From Lunularia cruciata (lineage: Eukaryota > Streptophyta > Marchantiopsida > Lunulariales > Lunulariaceae): DNA of 64,000 nt. Location: the NCBI GenBank assembly GCA_948567375.1, contig OX419761.1:12934243-12998242 (forward strand). Direction: 5' to 3'. Of the stretch, positions 14,926 to 28,300 are shown piece by piece. A program made the translations under genes and the position numbers. The notes under the pieces are model-generated. The model did not search any database and was not told where the DNA came from. It was given only the letters and a program-made list of their open reading frames with translations. Position 1 is the stretch's first letter, and each line of letters opens with the position of its first letter.

Positions 14926-16447
14926 TGGTTAGTTGACCATATGATTGTAGTCCTCCAAACTCATGCAATACGCCCAGTTCTTGATTCTTCAACATGCTTT
15001 ACGTACAAATTGCTTCTATTCTTTCTGCGTCATTACCTTTGTAGTCGTGAGATTCTTCCTCCGGTTTTTACCTTCTCTATGTTCGAGTGATTTAGCGCTA
15101 TGGCTTCATTCTAGAAAGAGCACTGTGCCAATTGCAACATCTTGATGAAGAACTTAAAGCAGATGTATTCAGCTATCTACTTCTCGTATGTACACACATT
15201 TGCTAGATCCACATCTCTCTGGTCTCGTTTCTTGCACCATGGCTACGGTGAGGCTGACGGATAAAGACACGCCCTTCCAGATCTAAACAAATAATATGTA
15301 TACTCAGGGTTGCTTGACTTAAGACTTGGGAAAGTGATAATCAGATTCCTCCTCACAGTGTATATTTCGTTTATGTCACTAATGGATCGTAGATGGAATC
15401 CAAGACCTTTCATCCATACAAAAATGATAGTGGTAGCAGACTTTGGTAGCAGACTCTTTTCTATATGGAAATAGGTTGGAATCTACATTACCGAGGTGCC
15501 GCCACCAGAGGTTAGGCTGAATGTAGAGCTGCTTGGAGATTTGCTGGCTATTGAATATAAAGTCATTGCGCACTACAAGGTTGAAGACCCTGGGACAGAT
15601 AAGAATTAAAAAGGTTTCTCGCAGACATTGGTCCTGGTTGTGAGTTTGGGGTATTTTGTGAAAACTGCATGGAATGACACATGGTTCAACTGATCCTGTC
15701 TCTATCATGGAACAGAGGTAAAGAGCGCGTTGAACGGAAATAGGAGCAGGTGACTTGGTACCAGTTCATCCAAAAGCTTCCGTGGACCATGGAGATTCGT
15801 GCTGCTGGACCTGTGAGATGAGCTCACCAGAGACCTTGTCAACCATTTGCAGTGCAGAAATGGGAGAAGAGCTACGCAGGGTGTAATTTTGATTAAATCT
15901 AGAATGCTGAGACTTTTCATTACTTGTGAGAACTCACATCAGAAAATTAATACACTGCTGCCGGCCATTGGCAACAAACCTTTTCAGAGAGGTGACTAAC
16001 CGCGATTTTGTCGCAGGAAGAAATGAAAAAAAGAAGGTCCATGAATGGATAACATGCATCCACTTATCAAGTCTAACTGTATCCGTGGGAAGGATATAGA
16101 GAGAAATGGCCGATATTCTGGCTCTTGTCTAGTCCTAATATGAGAAAAAAACAAGCAGTTTTTTAATTAGAGGATAGTAAGGAAATCACTCCATCCAAGC
16201 AATTTTGAGATTAACTATCCTTTACTTTCGTGACCTGAATATTACGAGACCAACAGTTGGAGCTATTCTGGGTCGACAAGTTGAGACAAAGTAGCTGATA
16301 CTTGGTTAGGATGGGAGGATATGCTTGCGAAGATATGATCCTGCCTTTCCGAGAAGACTGACCGTTATATGTAAGGTCCTAATCACAGATATGTAAAGTC
16401 CCGCAAGGAATCATGCAGATAGTCAAGATCTCTCTTTCAGCAAGACA
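14926..16447. repeat. 1.5 kb dispersed duplication, copy 1
   Basis: This block matches 50,484-51,961 in the same orientation at roughly 90-95% identity by eye. It starts at TTAGTTGACCATAT and ends at TTTCAGCAAGACAT, and flanking sequence differs on both sides. Minus-strand open frames of 71 and 109 codons (15,705-15,920 and 15,379-15,708) have counterparts in the other copy, but I recognise no protein family. I see no terminal inverted repeats and no clear target-site duplication. It may be a non-autonomous mobile element or a segmental copy. Confidence 0.8.
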
Positions 16448-18345
16448 TAGTTGTTTGCCAAGGTTCTTGAAACTACTCCAGTAGCACCCAATGCCTTCGT
16501 AGCTGAATATCCACTTGAAACAAAACAACGTAAGTGTTGATTAAACCAGTGTTTCTGACCGAAGTTCAAATGCGTCCAACTACAGGTTGGGGAACAAAAA
16601 TCCAGTATAGCGTAAGTAAGAATGAGAGTTCAACCTCTCCAGGCATTTCGGTACCGGTTGAAATGTTGAGAAAAGAAATCTAAACTGCATCAAAAAATGT
16701 TTAAAGTCTGACGAAAAGAGGATCATTTTCTTCTTCTTTATACAGATTCTGTGCGCAATGGAGACTCTAACTCACGTAAATGATCAAACACCAAAACTTC
16801 AGTCGTTTGAGTTGCAGTTTACAATGTACAATAGGATGTGGGTCACAGTGAGATGCATAGGATCCATTGCTACTTGGTGGTGATAATTGTTGACTTGCAA
16901 CTTGTGTGTTGAGCCCATGATTCAGCTGTAGTATTTCTATCCTATTTGATCACAGTTTGTGTTGAAAGAGAAGGATGTGGATCAGTTTGCTGCTTCTTCC
17001 TCACATGTTTGAAACCTCAACTTCAATTTATCTGACTCATAGTCTAAGAGTAATTTCTTCTCTCGTCCTTCAAACCTCACAGTCTACGCGTTCTGTGTTA
17101 ATGTTGCTATCTTGCAGTGCTGACCCCAAGTTATCGCCAAAGCCGTATGCATGGAGTGCTCTAACACAAGAAACGTGGATGGACCTGGCAGCATTTCGTC
17201 CAAGAAGTCCAATGAATGAACCACGATGCTAACGTAGTCATGCACAGGTAGCGCGACTGAGTGAGGCAGAGGAGCTTGGCCATGTCAATAGAGCTCTGTA
17301 GTATCAGATGGTTTCGTGTCTGTTCCCAATCACTCCATTTCTCAAAAAACTAAATCAGTCCATCATTTCGTAACTGATGAATTATCGTTTACCCATCCTG
17401 CATAACTTGATACGAGATGGATTCACCAGAAGGCAGTGACTAATGCGCAGAGGCTACTATCTCTTTGAACGATGCTGCTTCAGATTCAGATCTTCTACTT
17501 TCGTCTATTAAGACTGAACTTCAGATCCTAACTTCGGTTGTGGATAAGTTTCAGAATTTCTACTTTATTTGAGGAAGGAAAATCTCAGTTGATAGATTAG
17601 ATTGAATCTTCGGGGAAACACTCAAAACTTCTCTAACCCGATTCCCAGTTGGCGTGAAGTGATAGACTTCATTGACGCCTTACCTGATCTAAAGTTTCAA
17701 GATAAAATCGATCAGTACACGGTACAGGTGAGCGGAACCAGGAAAACGATGTCAATCCCAAAGCGATATCTCAATATCCCGATGGACTCTAGTGTGGATG
17801 AGAAGGAAGCACCCGCTGCTATGCAATCTAAACATAGGTAACGGTGGCGTGGATCAACTGAAATCATCATCACCTGAATTAGAAGATGAACTTGATAAGT
17901 AAGCGGCACAGCCATCGAATTTAAAAACAAGTGAAGCCGTATAATTGCATCAACTTTCTTAGTCCTTTCAATCCGCACATTTAGGAATTTGGATTGAGAT
18001 TGAGATTGAAACGCAGTGGATACGTATTTGCTCCGTTGAACGGCATTTCTAGATGTCAAAGCGCATGCAAAATGTTGTAGATGGACATCACGTATTTGCT
18101 CCATTGAACTCCATTTCTAAATGTCAAAGCGCATACAGAATCTTATACATGACCTCATGATTGGAGAATGTGTGGTTTAGAGAGGGAGTTTAAAGATTTA
18201 TAAGAATATGCGATACAAAACTGATAAACATGGTTATCTTGAATAAAGTATCAATCTCACTATTAATATTTTTTTTTCTGTTTTATTCTTTTATTTAGAT
18301 TCCGAGAGGAGCAACTTGTAACTTTGTACAGGAATACCAGAAAAA
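16448..18345. other. Region without a recognised gene, with a 68-bp tandem repeat
   Basis: Plus-strand open segments at about 16,975-17,232, 17,460-17,572 and 17,602-17,841 look somewhat protein-like. The last ends at a possible splice donor (AG/GTAACG near 17,839). No domain is recognisable and I do not call a gene. At about 18,022-18,157 a 68-bp unit beginning ACGTATTTGCTCC is repeated twice in tandem. The last 50 bases precede the 3' end of the LINE. Confidence 0.4.
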
Positions 18346-18793
18346 GAAAAGGGCGACTGCGTAGAAAACACAAAGGATGGGAAGACCCCATCAAGCCATA
18401 CAAGGGAGAGACAAAATAGTTAAAATGGGGCTAAGCCCCAATAGAGTAGAGACGAGAAATGTGCACTACTGCACCTAAGATATCTTAGCTATGCAAACAA
18501 CTAGAGTATCCTAAGAAGTATCACCTAGTGTGATTGCTTTCCTATGGATTGCACCAACTATTGCACTATGGAGAGCAATGGACACATGTTGTCTAAAATA
18601 TGCTACAAAGTATGGGAGTGAGAGTGGTACCTTTTGGCGCTTAACATGATAAGCTCTCGCGCATTCCTTGACAAATGTGTCTAACACCATGTCCATCGCT
18701 CCATATAATTCCAAGGCTAGGGGAACAAAGAGGTGACCTCATTGCATACCCCTATACTTGGAGACCTTGTACGTTGCTATTGCACTCGCTATG
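18346..18793 (-). mobile_element. LINE, 3' segment (tail and C-terminus)
   Basis: This is the 3' piece of a minus-strand LINE interrupted by other elements. The coding part (18,511-18,714 and upward) gives a C-terminal domain with ALELYGAMD, AYFRQHVSIALHSAI and a stop after TLGDTS. That pattern is known from the end of reverse-transcriptase proteins of plant LINE-like elements. The 3' untranslated tail follows, with the palindrome TTGGGGCTTAGCCCCAA, GTCTCTCCCTTGTATGG, the hairpin GATGGGGTCTTCCCATC and the end CGCAGTCGCCCTTTTC. There is no poly(A) tail. The same tail recurs at 1227, 11,262, 49,698, 52,934 and 61,994. The bases 18,789-18,793 (CTATG) are the copia target site. Confidence 0.82.
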
Positions 18794-19041
18794 TGTTAGA
18801 AGTATACAAATGCATGCAAGTGGGCGAGAGTTCTAAAGAATGCTTCATGAGATAGATTATCTCATACTAATTATTAGGGGATTTCCCTTGAGGTACATCA
18901 ACTGAATAGTTCTGACCTTTCAGGTCCTTGTGTCCTTTCAGAGTGGTCTGTGACTTATTGATCAAGTCTCTATTTGATGTTTCACTTATTGTAGACTGTA
19001 AGCTCTCATTACATATTTCCCGTTTATTCTAGTCTCCAACA
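18794..19041 (-). repeat. Copia downstream (3') LTR
   Basis: This is the 248-bp LTR at the 3' end of the minus-strand copia element. It starts TGTTAGAAG and ends TCTCCAACA, and matches 30,043-30,290 over its whole length. Confidence 0.92.
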
Positions 19042-20206
19042 CTTCCACTTAATGGAGACTACTGTTACAAAAAGAGTTACATCTAACTTGGTACTAAGTT
19101 ATTCTTGTATGTAAACCAAGTTGAGGTAGATGTTCTAATAACTTAGGACTAGATAGTCCTTTGGTAAATATATCAGCAGTCTGTTGTTGAGAAGGAATAT
19201 AACTGAACTGAATCTTCTTCTTTGAAGCCAGCTGCTTGATGAAGTTATATCTGATAGCAATATGTTTGGTCCGGTTATGAAACTTGGTGGTATCCACCAA
19301 TGCTAATGTAGACATATTATCACACAATATTGTAGTAGGTTGCTTGTCACTTAAACAAATGTCTTCAAGTAATTGACGTAGCCAAACTCCTTCAGCAGTT
19401 GCGGCTGCAATTGCCACATACTCTGCTTCTATGGAAGATATTGCATAAGTCTTTTGCCTTTTAGAGCTCCAGGAGATGGCTCCTCCTGAAATAATGAAGC
19501 AATGACCAGACGTGGATTTACGCTCATCTACTTCTCCAGCCTAATCAGCATCAGAGTATCCATACAGAGTTCTGTGCACCTTGGAGTACAAATATTCAAT
19601 AAAATAATGTAAAGTTCCCTTAATATAACAGAACAAATGCTTCATGGCTGCAATATGCTTCTCACTAGGATTACTCATGAACTCAAAAAGCACTCCCATT
19701 GAAAAGGCTAAGTTTGGTCTTGAACAAACTGGCACCCAATTGACTGAGCCTATTGCATTAGGAAACCCTAACTTAGGCAAGACTTCTCCTCCTCAGATTG
19801 AGGCAAATCCCGCTTGGAGAGTTTCAACCCAGGTAGCATTGGGGTGGAAACTGGTTTTGCATCCATGAGGTCAAATTCAATCAGTTTCTACCGTAGATTA
19901 TGACTTTGGTTGATTCTGATCCAATGATGATGCAGGTCTTGGATGATTTGTAGACTGAGGCAATGTTGCACAAGCCCTAGATTTTTCATCATGAATCTAC
20001 CACAGAGCTGCTCCTTGACTTGATTGAGTAAAGGTAGACTTGTGCTTGCTATTAAGTATCATCCACATATAATGCTAGTAGGATGAAATCAGAACCCTTA
20101 CACTGGAAGTAGACGTTACCATCTGCAGCAGTCTTCATGAAACCGATGGATAATAAATGACTGTCTATCAGCAGATTCCATTCCCGTGATGACTGCTTTA
20201 GCCCAT

Positions 20207-20620
20207 TGTAACAATATGGAGTTTAGCGACATAGCTAATAAGGCTAACAAAGCAGGGAATAAGCCAAATTTACCTAAAATATTCCAAAAGCATCTAGGAA
20301 GCTTCTCGGGAAGCTTCCCGACTAGTTAACTTGCACCCCAAGCATGTAGCTTCTAGAAGGAAGCTTCTAACTAGCTTAGCTTGCACGCCAAGGAGACGAC
20401 TTCTAGAAGGAAGATTCTTGGGAAGCTTCCTAGTTAGCTTGGCTTGCACTCTAAGAAAGTGGCTCAAGGAAGCTTCTTGAGAAGCTTCTCAAGGGCCTTG
20501 TATGCTACTTATAAATACCAAAGCCAAAGCTCATGCTAGTCATTTGGAGTTTCTCTCATTCAAGTGTCCCAATGTGAGTTTCCATTCTCTTATTTCTCTC
20601 TTCGGATTTGGTCTTTTACA
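20207..20620 (+). repeat. Gypsy copy A, 5' LTR
   Basis: This 414-bp LTR starts TGTAACAATATGG and ends TCTTTTACA. A TATAAATA box lies at 20,510-20,517, about 100 bp before the LTR end. Upstream of it are many AAGCTTC words, each forming GAAnnTTC units like heat-shock elements. It belongs to the same family as the LTRs at 31,450, 33,190 and 43,672. Confidence 0.92.
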
Positions 20621-23600
20621 TTGGTATCAAAGTAGGAATGGGATGGATGGAATTTATGGACCACCAAATCCACTTCCACCAAACCATTGGGATTTTTGCA
20701 TCCAAGTACTACCCAAGCATCATTTCACACAATTCATCACCTCGCATTTTGGACAAGATTTTCTACACATGATCACCATATCTAAGGAACCCTTGGTGCT
20801 TCTCGTTGCAACTTATGGAGAATGGTGGACGTGCTATTTCTATGTGTTAGTAAATTATATAGATTGGGAGTGGTGTGATAGAGTAGCAACCATGGTGGCA
20901 ATATCCAATGTTATCCTTGCTATGCAACAACAAATCGAGCACCTTACTCGATTGTTGGATGAACAAGATCTTTGACAACAAGAGCAGGTGCAAAGAGTAC
21001 CAATTCAAGAAGGAGAAGATCGGATCAGATACCCTAAACCCAAGGTATTTGAAAGCAAGAATCTTTCGGATGTAGTGCAGAATTTTGTGTTTGATTGTGA
21101 ATGTTATTTTGAAGCTACCAATCTACAAGACAAGCAAACATATATTCTCTTAGCTTCTAGCCAATTGGATGGAGCAGCAAAGCTATGGTGGAGATTCCGA
21201 GTGGAGCGAGTTGAACAACAAATTGTTGACCAATTTTGACATGGGCAAAATTCAAGAGCGCAATAATTAGTTGGTTCCAAGTCATAAATGCCACATGAGC
21301 TACACGAGATAAGTTGGCAGAGTTGAAACAGATTGGTTATGTAAGAAGTTACATCACGTAGTTCCAAAACACCATCATGCAAATTCCAGATATATTGGAA
21401 GGTGAAGCTCTGGATCAATTTGTGAGGGGCTTGAAGGCAAGAACCAAATTAGAGGTAACCATGCAAGAGCCACAACACTTGGAGGAAGCCATGCAGTTTG
21501 CCAAACATTTTGATTCCTTTTTGGAAACAACTTCGTCTTGACCTTGACCTCCACAGAGCCTACCAATACACTACACACAAGTGGAGGAGCCAACACCAAT
21601 GGAGATTGATGCCATTCAACGAAGACCACTTGGCATATAGAGAGAAACTGCAACAAAATGGTGGTTGTTTTTATTGTCACCAATTGGGGCATTGCATTGC
21701 TGAATGTCTACTCAAGAATGGATGACCTCAACAAGTTGCCCAGGTGGAGGTCATGGAGCGGAATGATTAGGAAAACGAGGAATCCCAATAGGAGATTTTG
21801 GGCCACCTATTGGGAGCTCGATTAGTTCCAATGGGATTGAAGGCTTGACCTATGCAAGTTTACTTCACTTGCAAGGTATGATATCTAATCGGGGTTATAG
21901 GCTTTTGGTTGATTCTGGAAGTTCAAAGAATTGCATGTCTATGCAAGTAGTAAAGGAATTGGGTATTCCTATCAAGCTAGTGATTGGAAGTAGTTTGATG
22001 ATGGTGGATGGTAGAAAGGGTTCTACATTCCGCAACTCGCATTTTGTTACCTTCAAGATTGGGAAGGAGTATTTGGAGTGTATGAGTTTTGTAGTGGCAC
22101 CTCTTCACTATGATATCATTCTAGGTCTACCTTGGCTTGACCATCATAAGGTTCAATTTGATTGGACCCGACACCAAATTCAAGTACAACACCAAGGTAG
22201 GAATTTCCAATTAGGTTGTCTGGCACTTCTGAGTAAGATACTTAAGAATAGTCAGTCCTAAGAGGAGAAGTTTGTCGAGAAGGTAGCCATAGAGCAAACC
22301 TAGAAGAGAGATGAGTCCTTAGAAGGGAAATTTGTTAGTAAAGCAAGCTTTGGAGGAAGATAATTCTATATTCATGGTGTGGATCAAGCCAATTGCACAA
22401 GAACAATCTACGGAGGGCCGAGAACCTCATCAAGCAATGGTTGATTGGATAGTTAAGGAGTTTGCGGACATGTTTTCGAATGATCTGCCAAAGGGATTAT
22501 CCTCAGATTGAGGTATGCCCTTCAAGATCGAGTTATTGCCAAGGAGTACTCCAATAAGTAGACCGATCTATCAACTCTCACCAAAGGAGTTGGAGGAGTT
22601 GCAAACAACACTTACAAAGTTGTTGGAGAAGGATTTCATATGACATAGTACCTCTCCTTGGGGAGCACCCATACTATTTGTTCCAAAGAAGGATGGAGGA
22701 CTTTGTTTTGTATTGACTATCGTGGGCTCAATAAGCAAACCATGAAGAATGCATATCCCTTGCCTCGGGTCGATGACTTGCTTGATCAACTAAGTGGAGC
22801 ACGCTACTTTTCCAAGTTGGATCTTTGTAGAGGCTATTGGCAAATTCCTATTGAAAGAGAGGATGTGCAAAAGACTACCTTTTGCACAAGGTATGGGTAT
22901 TTTGAGTGGAGAGCTCTACCTTTTGGACTCACTAATGCTCTAGTAGTCTTCATGGATCAGATGCATCGGGTGCTAGATGGACTATTGGATCGGTCCGTGG
23001 TGGTGTTCTTGGATGATATCTTAATCTATAGTAAGATAGAGGTAGAACACATGAATCATGTGCAAGAAGTCCTAAGATGACTACGATAATGGAAATTTTT
23101 TTGCAAGAAGTCAAAGTGTGCCTTTTGGCAAAAAGAGGTTACCTTCTTGGGTAATAAGATCTTATCAAAGGGGATCAAGATGGAAGAAGAGAAGATCAAG
23201 GCCATTATTGATTGGCCTACCCCAAAGGATGCTACAGAAGTACGGGCATTCAATGGATTAGCCAGTTTTACCAATGGTTCATCCACTGTTATGCTTATGT
23301 GGCTGCATCATTGACTGACCTCTTAGGAAAGAACTCAAGCTTCCAATGGACCACTAAGCATGAAGAAGCATTCCAAAAGTTAAAGCATATGGTGTCTTCA
23401 AGACCCATTCCTCAACCATATGATCTTCAACTACCTTGTGTGGTTGATTTTGATGCTTCTAACTTTGCAATTGGAGCTATGTTGCAACAGGAATTCCCAG
23501 ATGGACTACATCCCATTGCCTTTGAGTCTCGCCTACATCAGCTCTACAACAAGATCCCTTCTTCCAAATGGTACATGGTTGTCTAACAACATGCAACAAG

Positions 23601-24995
23601 GAATACAACACCTTCTTTTCAAGGAAGGCTTTCAATTCCATGCAGACCAGATCTATGTTCCAGTCAAAGGTGATCTTTGACTTGTGCGCCTTCAAGAAGC
23701 CCATAATTTACCAATAACTGGTCACATGGGAGTGGACAAGACCTTGGGCACTCTCCCACACCAATGGTGGTGGCCCAACATGACACGAGATGTTTGGGAC
23801 TTTGTCCGATCATGTGAGAGTTGTCAACATAACAAGGCCAATAACCAAAAGCCAAGTGGAATCCTTCAACCACTTCCCATTCCAGCTACTCATTGGGAAC
23901 ATGTGAGCTTAGATCTCATCACCTCCTTACCCAAGACACAACAAGGTCACACAGCAATTGTGGTGTTTGTGGATAAGCTTAGTAAGAAAATCCATTTGGC
24001 ACCAATGGTTGATATTGTGGATGCTCCAACCTTGGCACAACTCTACTTTGATAATGTCTTCAAACATCATGGGATGCCATGTGTACTCATCTTTGACCGT
24101 GATCCTTGCTTCACCGGAAAGTTTTGGCAAGCACTCTTCCAACTACTTGGCACCAAGCTTGCTTTGTCCATAGCCTATCATCCTCAAACTAATGGACAAA
24201 CTGAATGTGCAAATTGCACCTTGGAAGATATGCTTTGTGCCTTTGTCAACATTCACCATACCAATTGGGATCAATATCTTGGAGTTTGCATACAATAATT
24301 CTAAACAGGCAAGCACTAGATTCTCTCCTTTCTTTCTCAATTTTGGCCAAGATCCGCTTGTCCCAAATTCTCTTCTTGCTCCTCCTCCATGTCAAGTCCA
24401 CCATACTTCAACCTTCTTGACCACCATCTCCGAATCTCTCCAACAAGCCAAATCTCACCTCCTTGTTGCTCAGAATCGTCAAAAATAATATGTGGACCAT
24501 CATTGTTGTGATCTCACCTTTGAAGTTGGTGATAGAGTTATGTTATCCTCTAGTTATCTACCCTTCCCACTTGATACCCAAGTTTGTAAACTTGCCTCTA
24601 ATTGGATAGGACCTTTTGATATCACCCAAATTGTTTCTCTTATTGCTTATTGACTTGCTTTGCCTCCTCATATGTGCATCCATCATGTCTTTCATGTTTC
24701 CAAGTTGAAACCATTTTTTCATAATCCCTCTTCTTTCTCCTCTAGAGTCCAACCTCCTCCTCCCCCAATCCCTATCAATGATCATGAGGAGTACGAAGTT
24801 GATTGTATCCTTGCACGTCGCCACATCCAACAAAGACGCTGCCAACATATGGAGCACAAGGTCCTTTGGAAAGTGTATCTCCTTCATGATGCCACATGGG
24901 AACCTCTTTCTCACCTCCAAAATGACCAAATGGTCATCCAAGAGTTTGAAGCTTCAATGGCGACGAGGACGCCACCAACTAGCAGTGGAGGAATA

Positions 24996-25389
24996 TGTAA
25001 CAATATGGAGTTTAGCGACGTAGCTAGTAAGGCTAACAAAGTAGGGAATAAGCCAAATTAGCCTAGAATATTCCAAAAGTATCTAGGAAGCTTCTTGGAA
25101 AGCTTCCCAACTAGTTAACTTGCACCCCAAGCAAGTAGCTTCTAGAAGCTTCTAACTAGCTTAGCTTGCATGCCAAGTAGGCAACTTCTAGAAGGAAAAT
25201 TCTTGAGAAGCTTCCTAGTTAACTTGGTTTGCACTCTAAGAAATTGGCTCAAGGAAGCTTCTCAAAGGCCTTGTATGCTACCTATAAATACCAAAGCCAA
25301 AGCTCATGCTAGGCATTAGGAGTTTTCCCTCATTCAAGTGTCACAATGTGAGTTTCCATTCTCCTATTTCTCTCCTTGGTTCTTTTACA
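24996..25389 (+). repeat. Gypsy copy A, 3' LTR
   Basis: This 394-bp LTR is homologous to the 5' LTR along its length with a few small indels. It contains a perfect three-unit heat-shock-element pattern, TTCTAGAAGCTTC, at 25,140-25,152. Confidence 0.92.
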
Positions 25390-28300
25390 CCCATAGATAG
25401 CTCGGATGAGCTTGCAGGCTTGCCCTTTCTTAGAATGGTTAACACCAAGAGGTAGCATCATATAAATTTCCTCATTTAAGATGCTATTTAAAAATGCAGT
25501 TTTAACATCCATTTGATGGACGTGCATGTGATGCTGAGCAACAAGGCTGAATATCACCCATACGGATTGGATTCAAACCACAGGAGAGAAAGTCTAGAAA
25601 AATCAATACCTTGTATTTGGGAGAATCCCCGAGCAACAAGTTGGGCCTTGTAGTGGTCCATTGAATTATCTGGTTTCAGTTTTAGCTTATACATCTATTT
25701 GTAGGAAACTAAATTTTTGCTAGGAGGAAGTTCAGTATAGACCCAAGTACCAATTTCATGGTGTGAGCAAAGCTCCTCCTCCATCGCTGCAGTCCAATGT
25801 TTGCATTGGGGAGAACGGAGAGCTTGCTGTAAATTGGCTGGCTGAAGAGGGATGGCGTCCTTGGTGGCAGTAAGAGCTTTCTTCCACAACTTCTTAATCT
25901 TCAAAAGGAGGGGGTCCATAGTGTTATTCTCATCTGGGTTAGGCAGTGGAGGTACTCCTTTGTTGGATTGTGCTTATCGGCACGGTTGCACCATTTGAGA
26001 TGTTTGTTCAGGAAATTCTTGAACTGTAGAATCAGTAGAGTTTGATGTTGCTACAAATTGATCTGAAGTACATTTTTGAAAATTGTTTTGCAAATGCCGT
26101 ACCTTTTGACATACGTTTTAAGTCTTGAGCAGTGACTTGCGGCCTGCAGGAACTTCCTTTGGAATAGCAATATCACCAAGATGTTTTACAAACTCAAAAA
26201 TTGGTATGTGTTCTGTAGGTTGGGAAGAGGATCCTCCTAAGTCATAAGAGTTGTTGTCGTAGAGTGACCACAATGTAGCTCCCACTTGCAGAGTAGAAGT
26301 TGGTGAAGGTCTACCAGATGCTGATGCTTTGGGTGGGAATGGGGTAAGAACAAAAATACTATGTGCAGGTGCTTGAGGCAGGGCTGCTTGCGGAGAAATA
26401 GCTTGCTGCATAGGACCTGCTGAACCTGAACTTTGAGTAGCACCAAGTGCTGGTATCCCTGATAAAGCCTGAGACTAAGGGCCAGGCAAAGATATAAATG
26501 TAGGAGTGGTCCTGTTAGTGAATGCTGGTGGTTTGGGAGGTAGTCCACTAGCATGAGTGTAGAATTTCACATTTCTGCAAATATCCTCATCTGATGGTTG
26601 TGAATGCAAGGAGTTCTTCTTAGTAAAAGAAAGTGTCTCCTCCTCAAAAACAATGTTCCTTGCGATAAATACCAAACCATCAGTCTTTCTTTGTAATTTG
26701 AATCCCTTGCTAATGGGACTATAGCCTAGAAAAAGGTATTCTTCAAATTTTGAATCCAACGTAGTACATTTCTCCGCATGAACTTGAGCAAATGCTGTGC
26801 ACCCAAAAATTTTGAGGTGGACTAAGGTTGGTTGTCGGTTGAACTAGAGAGCGTAAGGAGTTTCTTTGGATGGTATTGCTTTGGTGGGTGATCAATTCTG
26901 TAAGTATGTTGCACAAAGAACAGCCTCACTCCAATAGAGCTTAGTCAGTTATGCATCATGAAGCATTGGACGGACATCATCTAGAAGAGTCCGATTCTTA
27001 CGTTAAGAGACTCCATTTTGTTCCAGAGTATAAGGAACTGTGCATTGACATTCAATGCCATGCTCAACACATAATTCATTAAATAATGTGGACATATATT
27101 CCACACAACCATCAAAACATAAAACCTTAATTTGCAGATCGGTTTGATTTTCTGCCCAAAGCTTATATTCCCAAAATGCAATAAAACAATCACTCTTTCG
27201 TTTCAACAACCAGGTTACCGTGTATCTGGTGTAGTCATCTATGATGGTCATAAAATATTCAAAACCAGAGAATGTAGCTGGGGTGATCCAGCCATTGAGA
27301 TCCAAATGTACCAACTCTAATGGGGAGGTAGCTCGGTAAGTGGTTTGTTGAGGAAATTTTACTTTGGTCTGCTTGCCATGCTGGCAAGCTGGGCAGATGA
27401 GGTGTCAAATTTTCCATAGAGAAGGAAGGCCATTTAAATGATTTTGATGCATTAATTGACGCATTTGATTAATTTTAATGTGCCCCAAACATTTGTGCCA
27501 TAAAAACTCTTGAGGAGGATGGTCTGATGCTGTGAGGAGGGCAAAACCCATGGGAGTATCCAAGGTATTTTCTACAATATTTTTGGATAATATTGCAGTG
27601 CTAAATGGAATAATGCTAGCTTGGAGGATGGGTAAATGTAGAGGTAATTCAAACCCTGAGCTGGAAATAGAAAATGGGTAATTTCCGCAAGTGATAAAGT
27701 GGAGGTTGTGGATATTAAGATAAGGTAAATCCACATAAGAGAAGGGCCCACAAATGATTAATATCTTGTGTCCCTTATCCCTAGCAAAAGTGACTTGTGA
27801 CTGAGGAAGACCTCGGTGTTGAGTGTTACCGTTTGCCAAAGGACTTAGGTTTTGAGTTACCGTAAGAACTGCTTCCGAAGGCTTGAAGATAGTGTTGAGG
27901 CCGCTGCCTGGTGCATGGTCCGTGTTGTCCTTCTTGGTAGAGAGCGTTGATGAAGGAGCTTGGTGCTCCTAAGACGTTGCTGCTGCCTTGTCGGGGACTT
28001 TGGTGAGTAAATTTGAGTGAAGGGACGGAGATGTCATCACGGGGTGGGATTTTACAAAGATGAGTGCAACCTGCTGTAAGGATTTGCTGAAGGTGCCTTC
28101 ATTGTTGATGTTGTTTGTAGGAAGCTCAATGTAGTTGTCGTTGGTGGCTTTTTGTTCCATGGTAGTGACACTGGCACTGAGGGCTTGCTGTGAGGAGGCT
28201 GCAGAGGGAAGAATTGTATGTCCCATAAGATATAGATTTTTGTGTAATGAACATCGTGCTAGAACATCACCTTCTCGGTCTTTGAGAATGCATTTTTGGT

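Larger units (their letters stand above)
20207..25389 (+). mobile_element. Ty3/gypsy chromovirus, copy A, inside the copia element
   Basis: The LTRs are 20,207-20,620 and 24,996-25,389, with a perfect 5-bp target-site duplication CCCAT at 20,202-20,206 and 25,390-25,394. The primer-binding site TTGGTATCAAAGTAGGAA follows the 5' LTR and a purine tract (GCAGTGGAGGAATA) precedes the 3' LTR. Parts in order on the plus strand are gag (about 20.6-21.7 kb, with a CCHC zinc knuckle near 21,670), protease with a VDSGSS motif (about 21.9 kb), reverse transcriptase with FLDDIL (22.7-23.1 kb), RNase H (23.3-23.6 kb), integrase (23.7-24.5 kb) and a C-terminal chromodomain (24.8-24.95 kb). The chromodomain places it among chromoviruses. 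LTR divergence of several percent indicates an old insertion. It is a broken fossil with many breaks. Confidence 0.93.

Noticed and set aside
20281-20480. Clustered AAGCTTC repeats, considered as a CRISPR-like or satellite array
   Set aside because: They have irregular spacing, recur at the same place in every LTR of one gypsy family and lie upstream of its TATA box, so they are part of the LTR.
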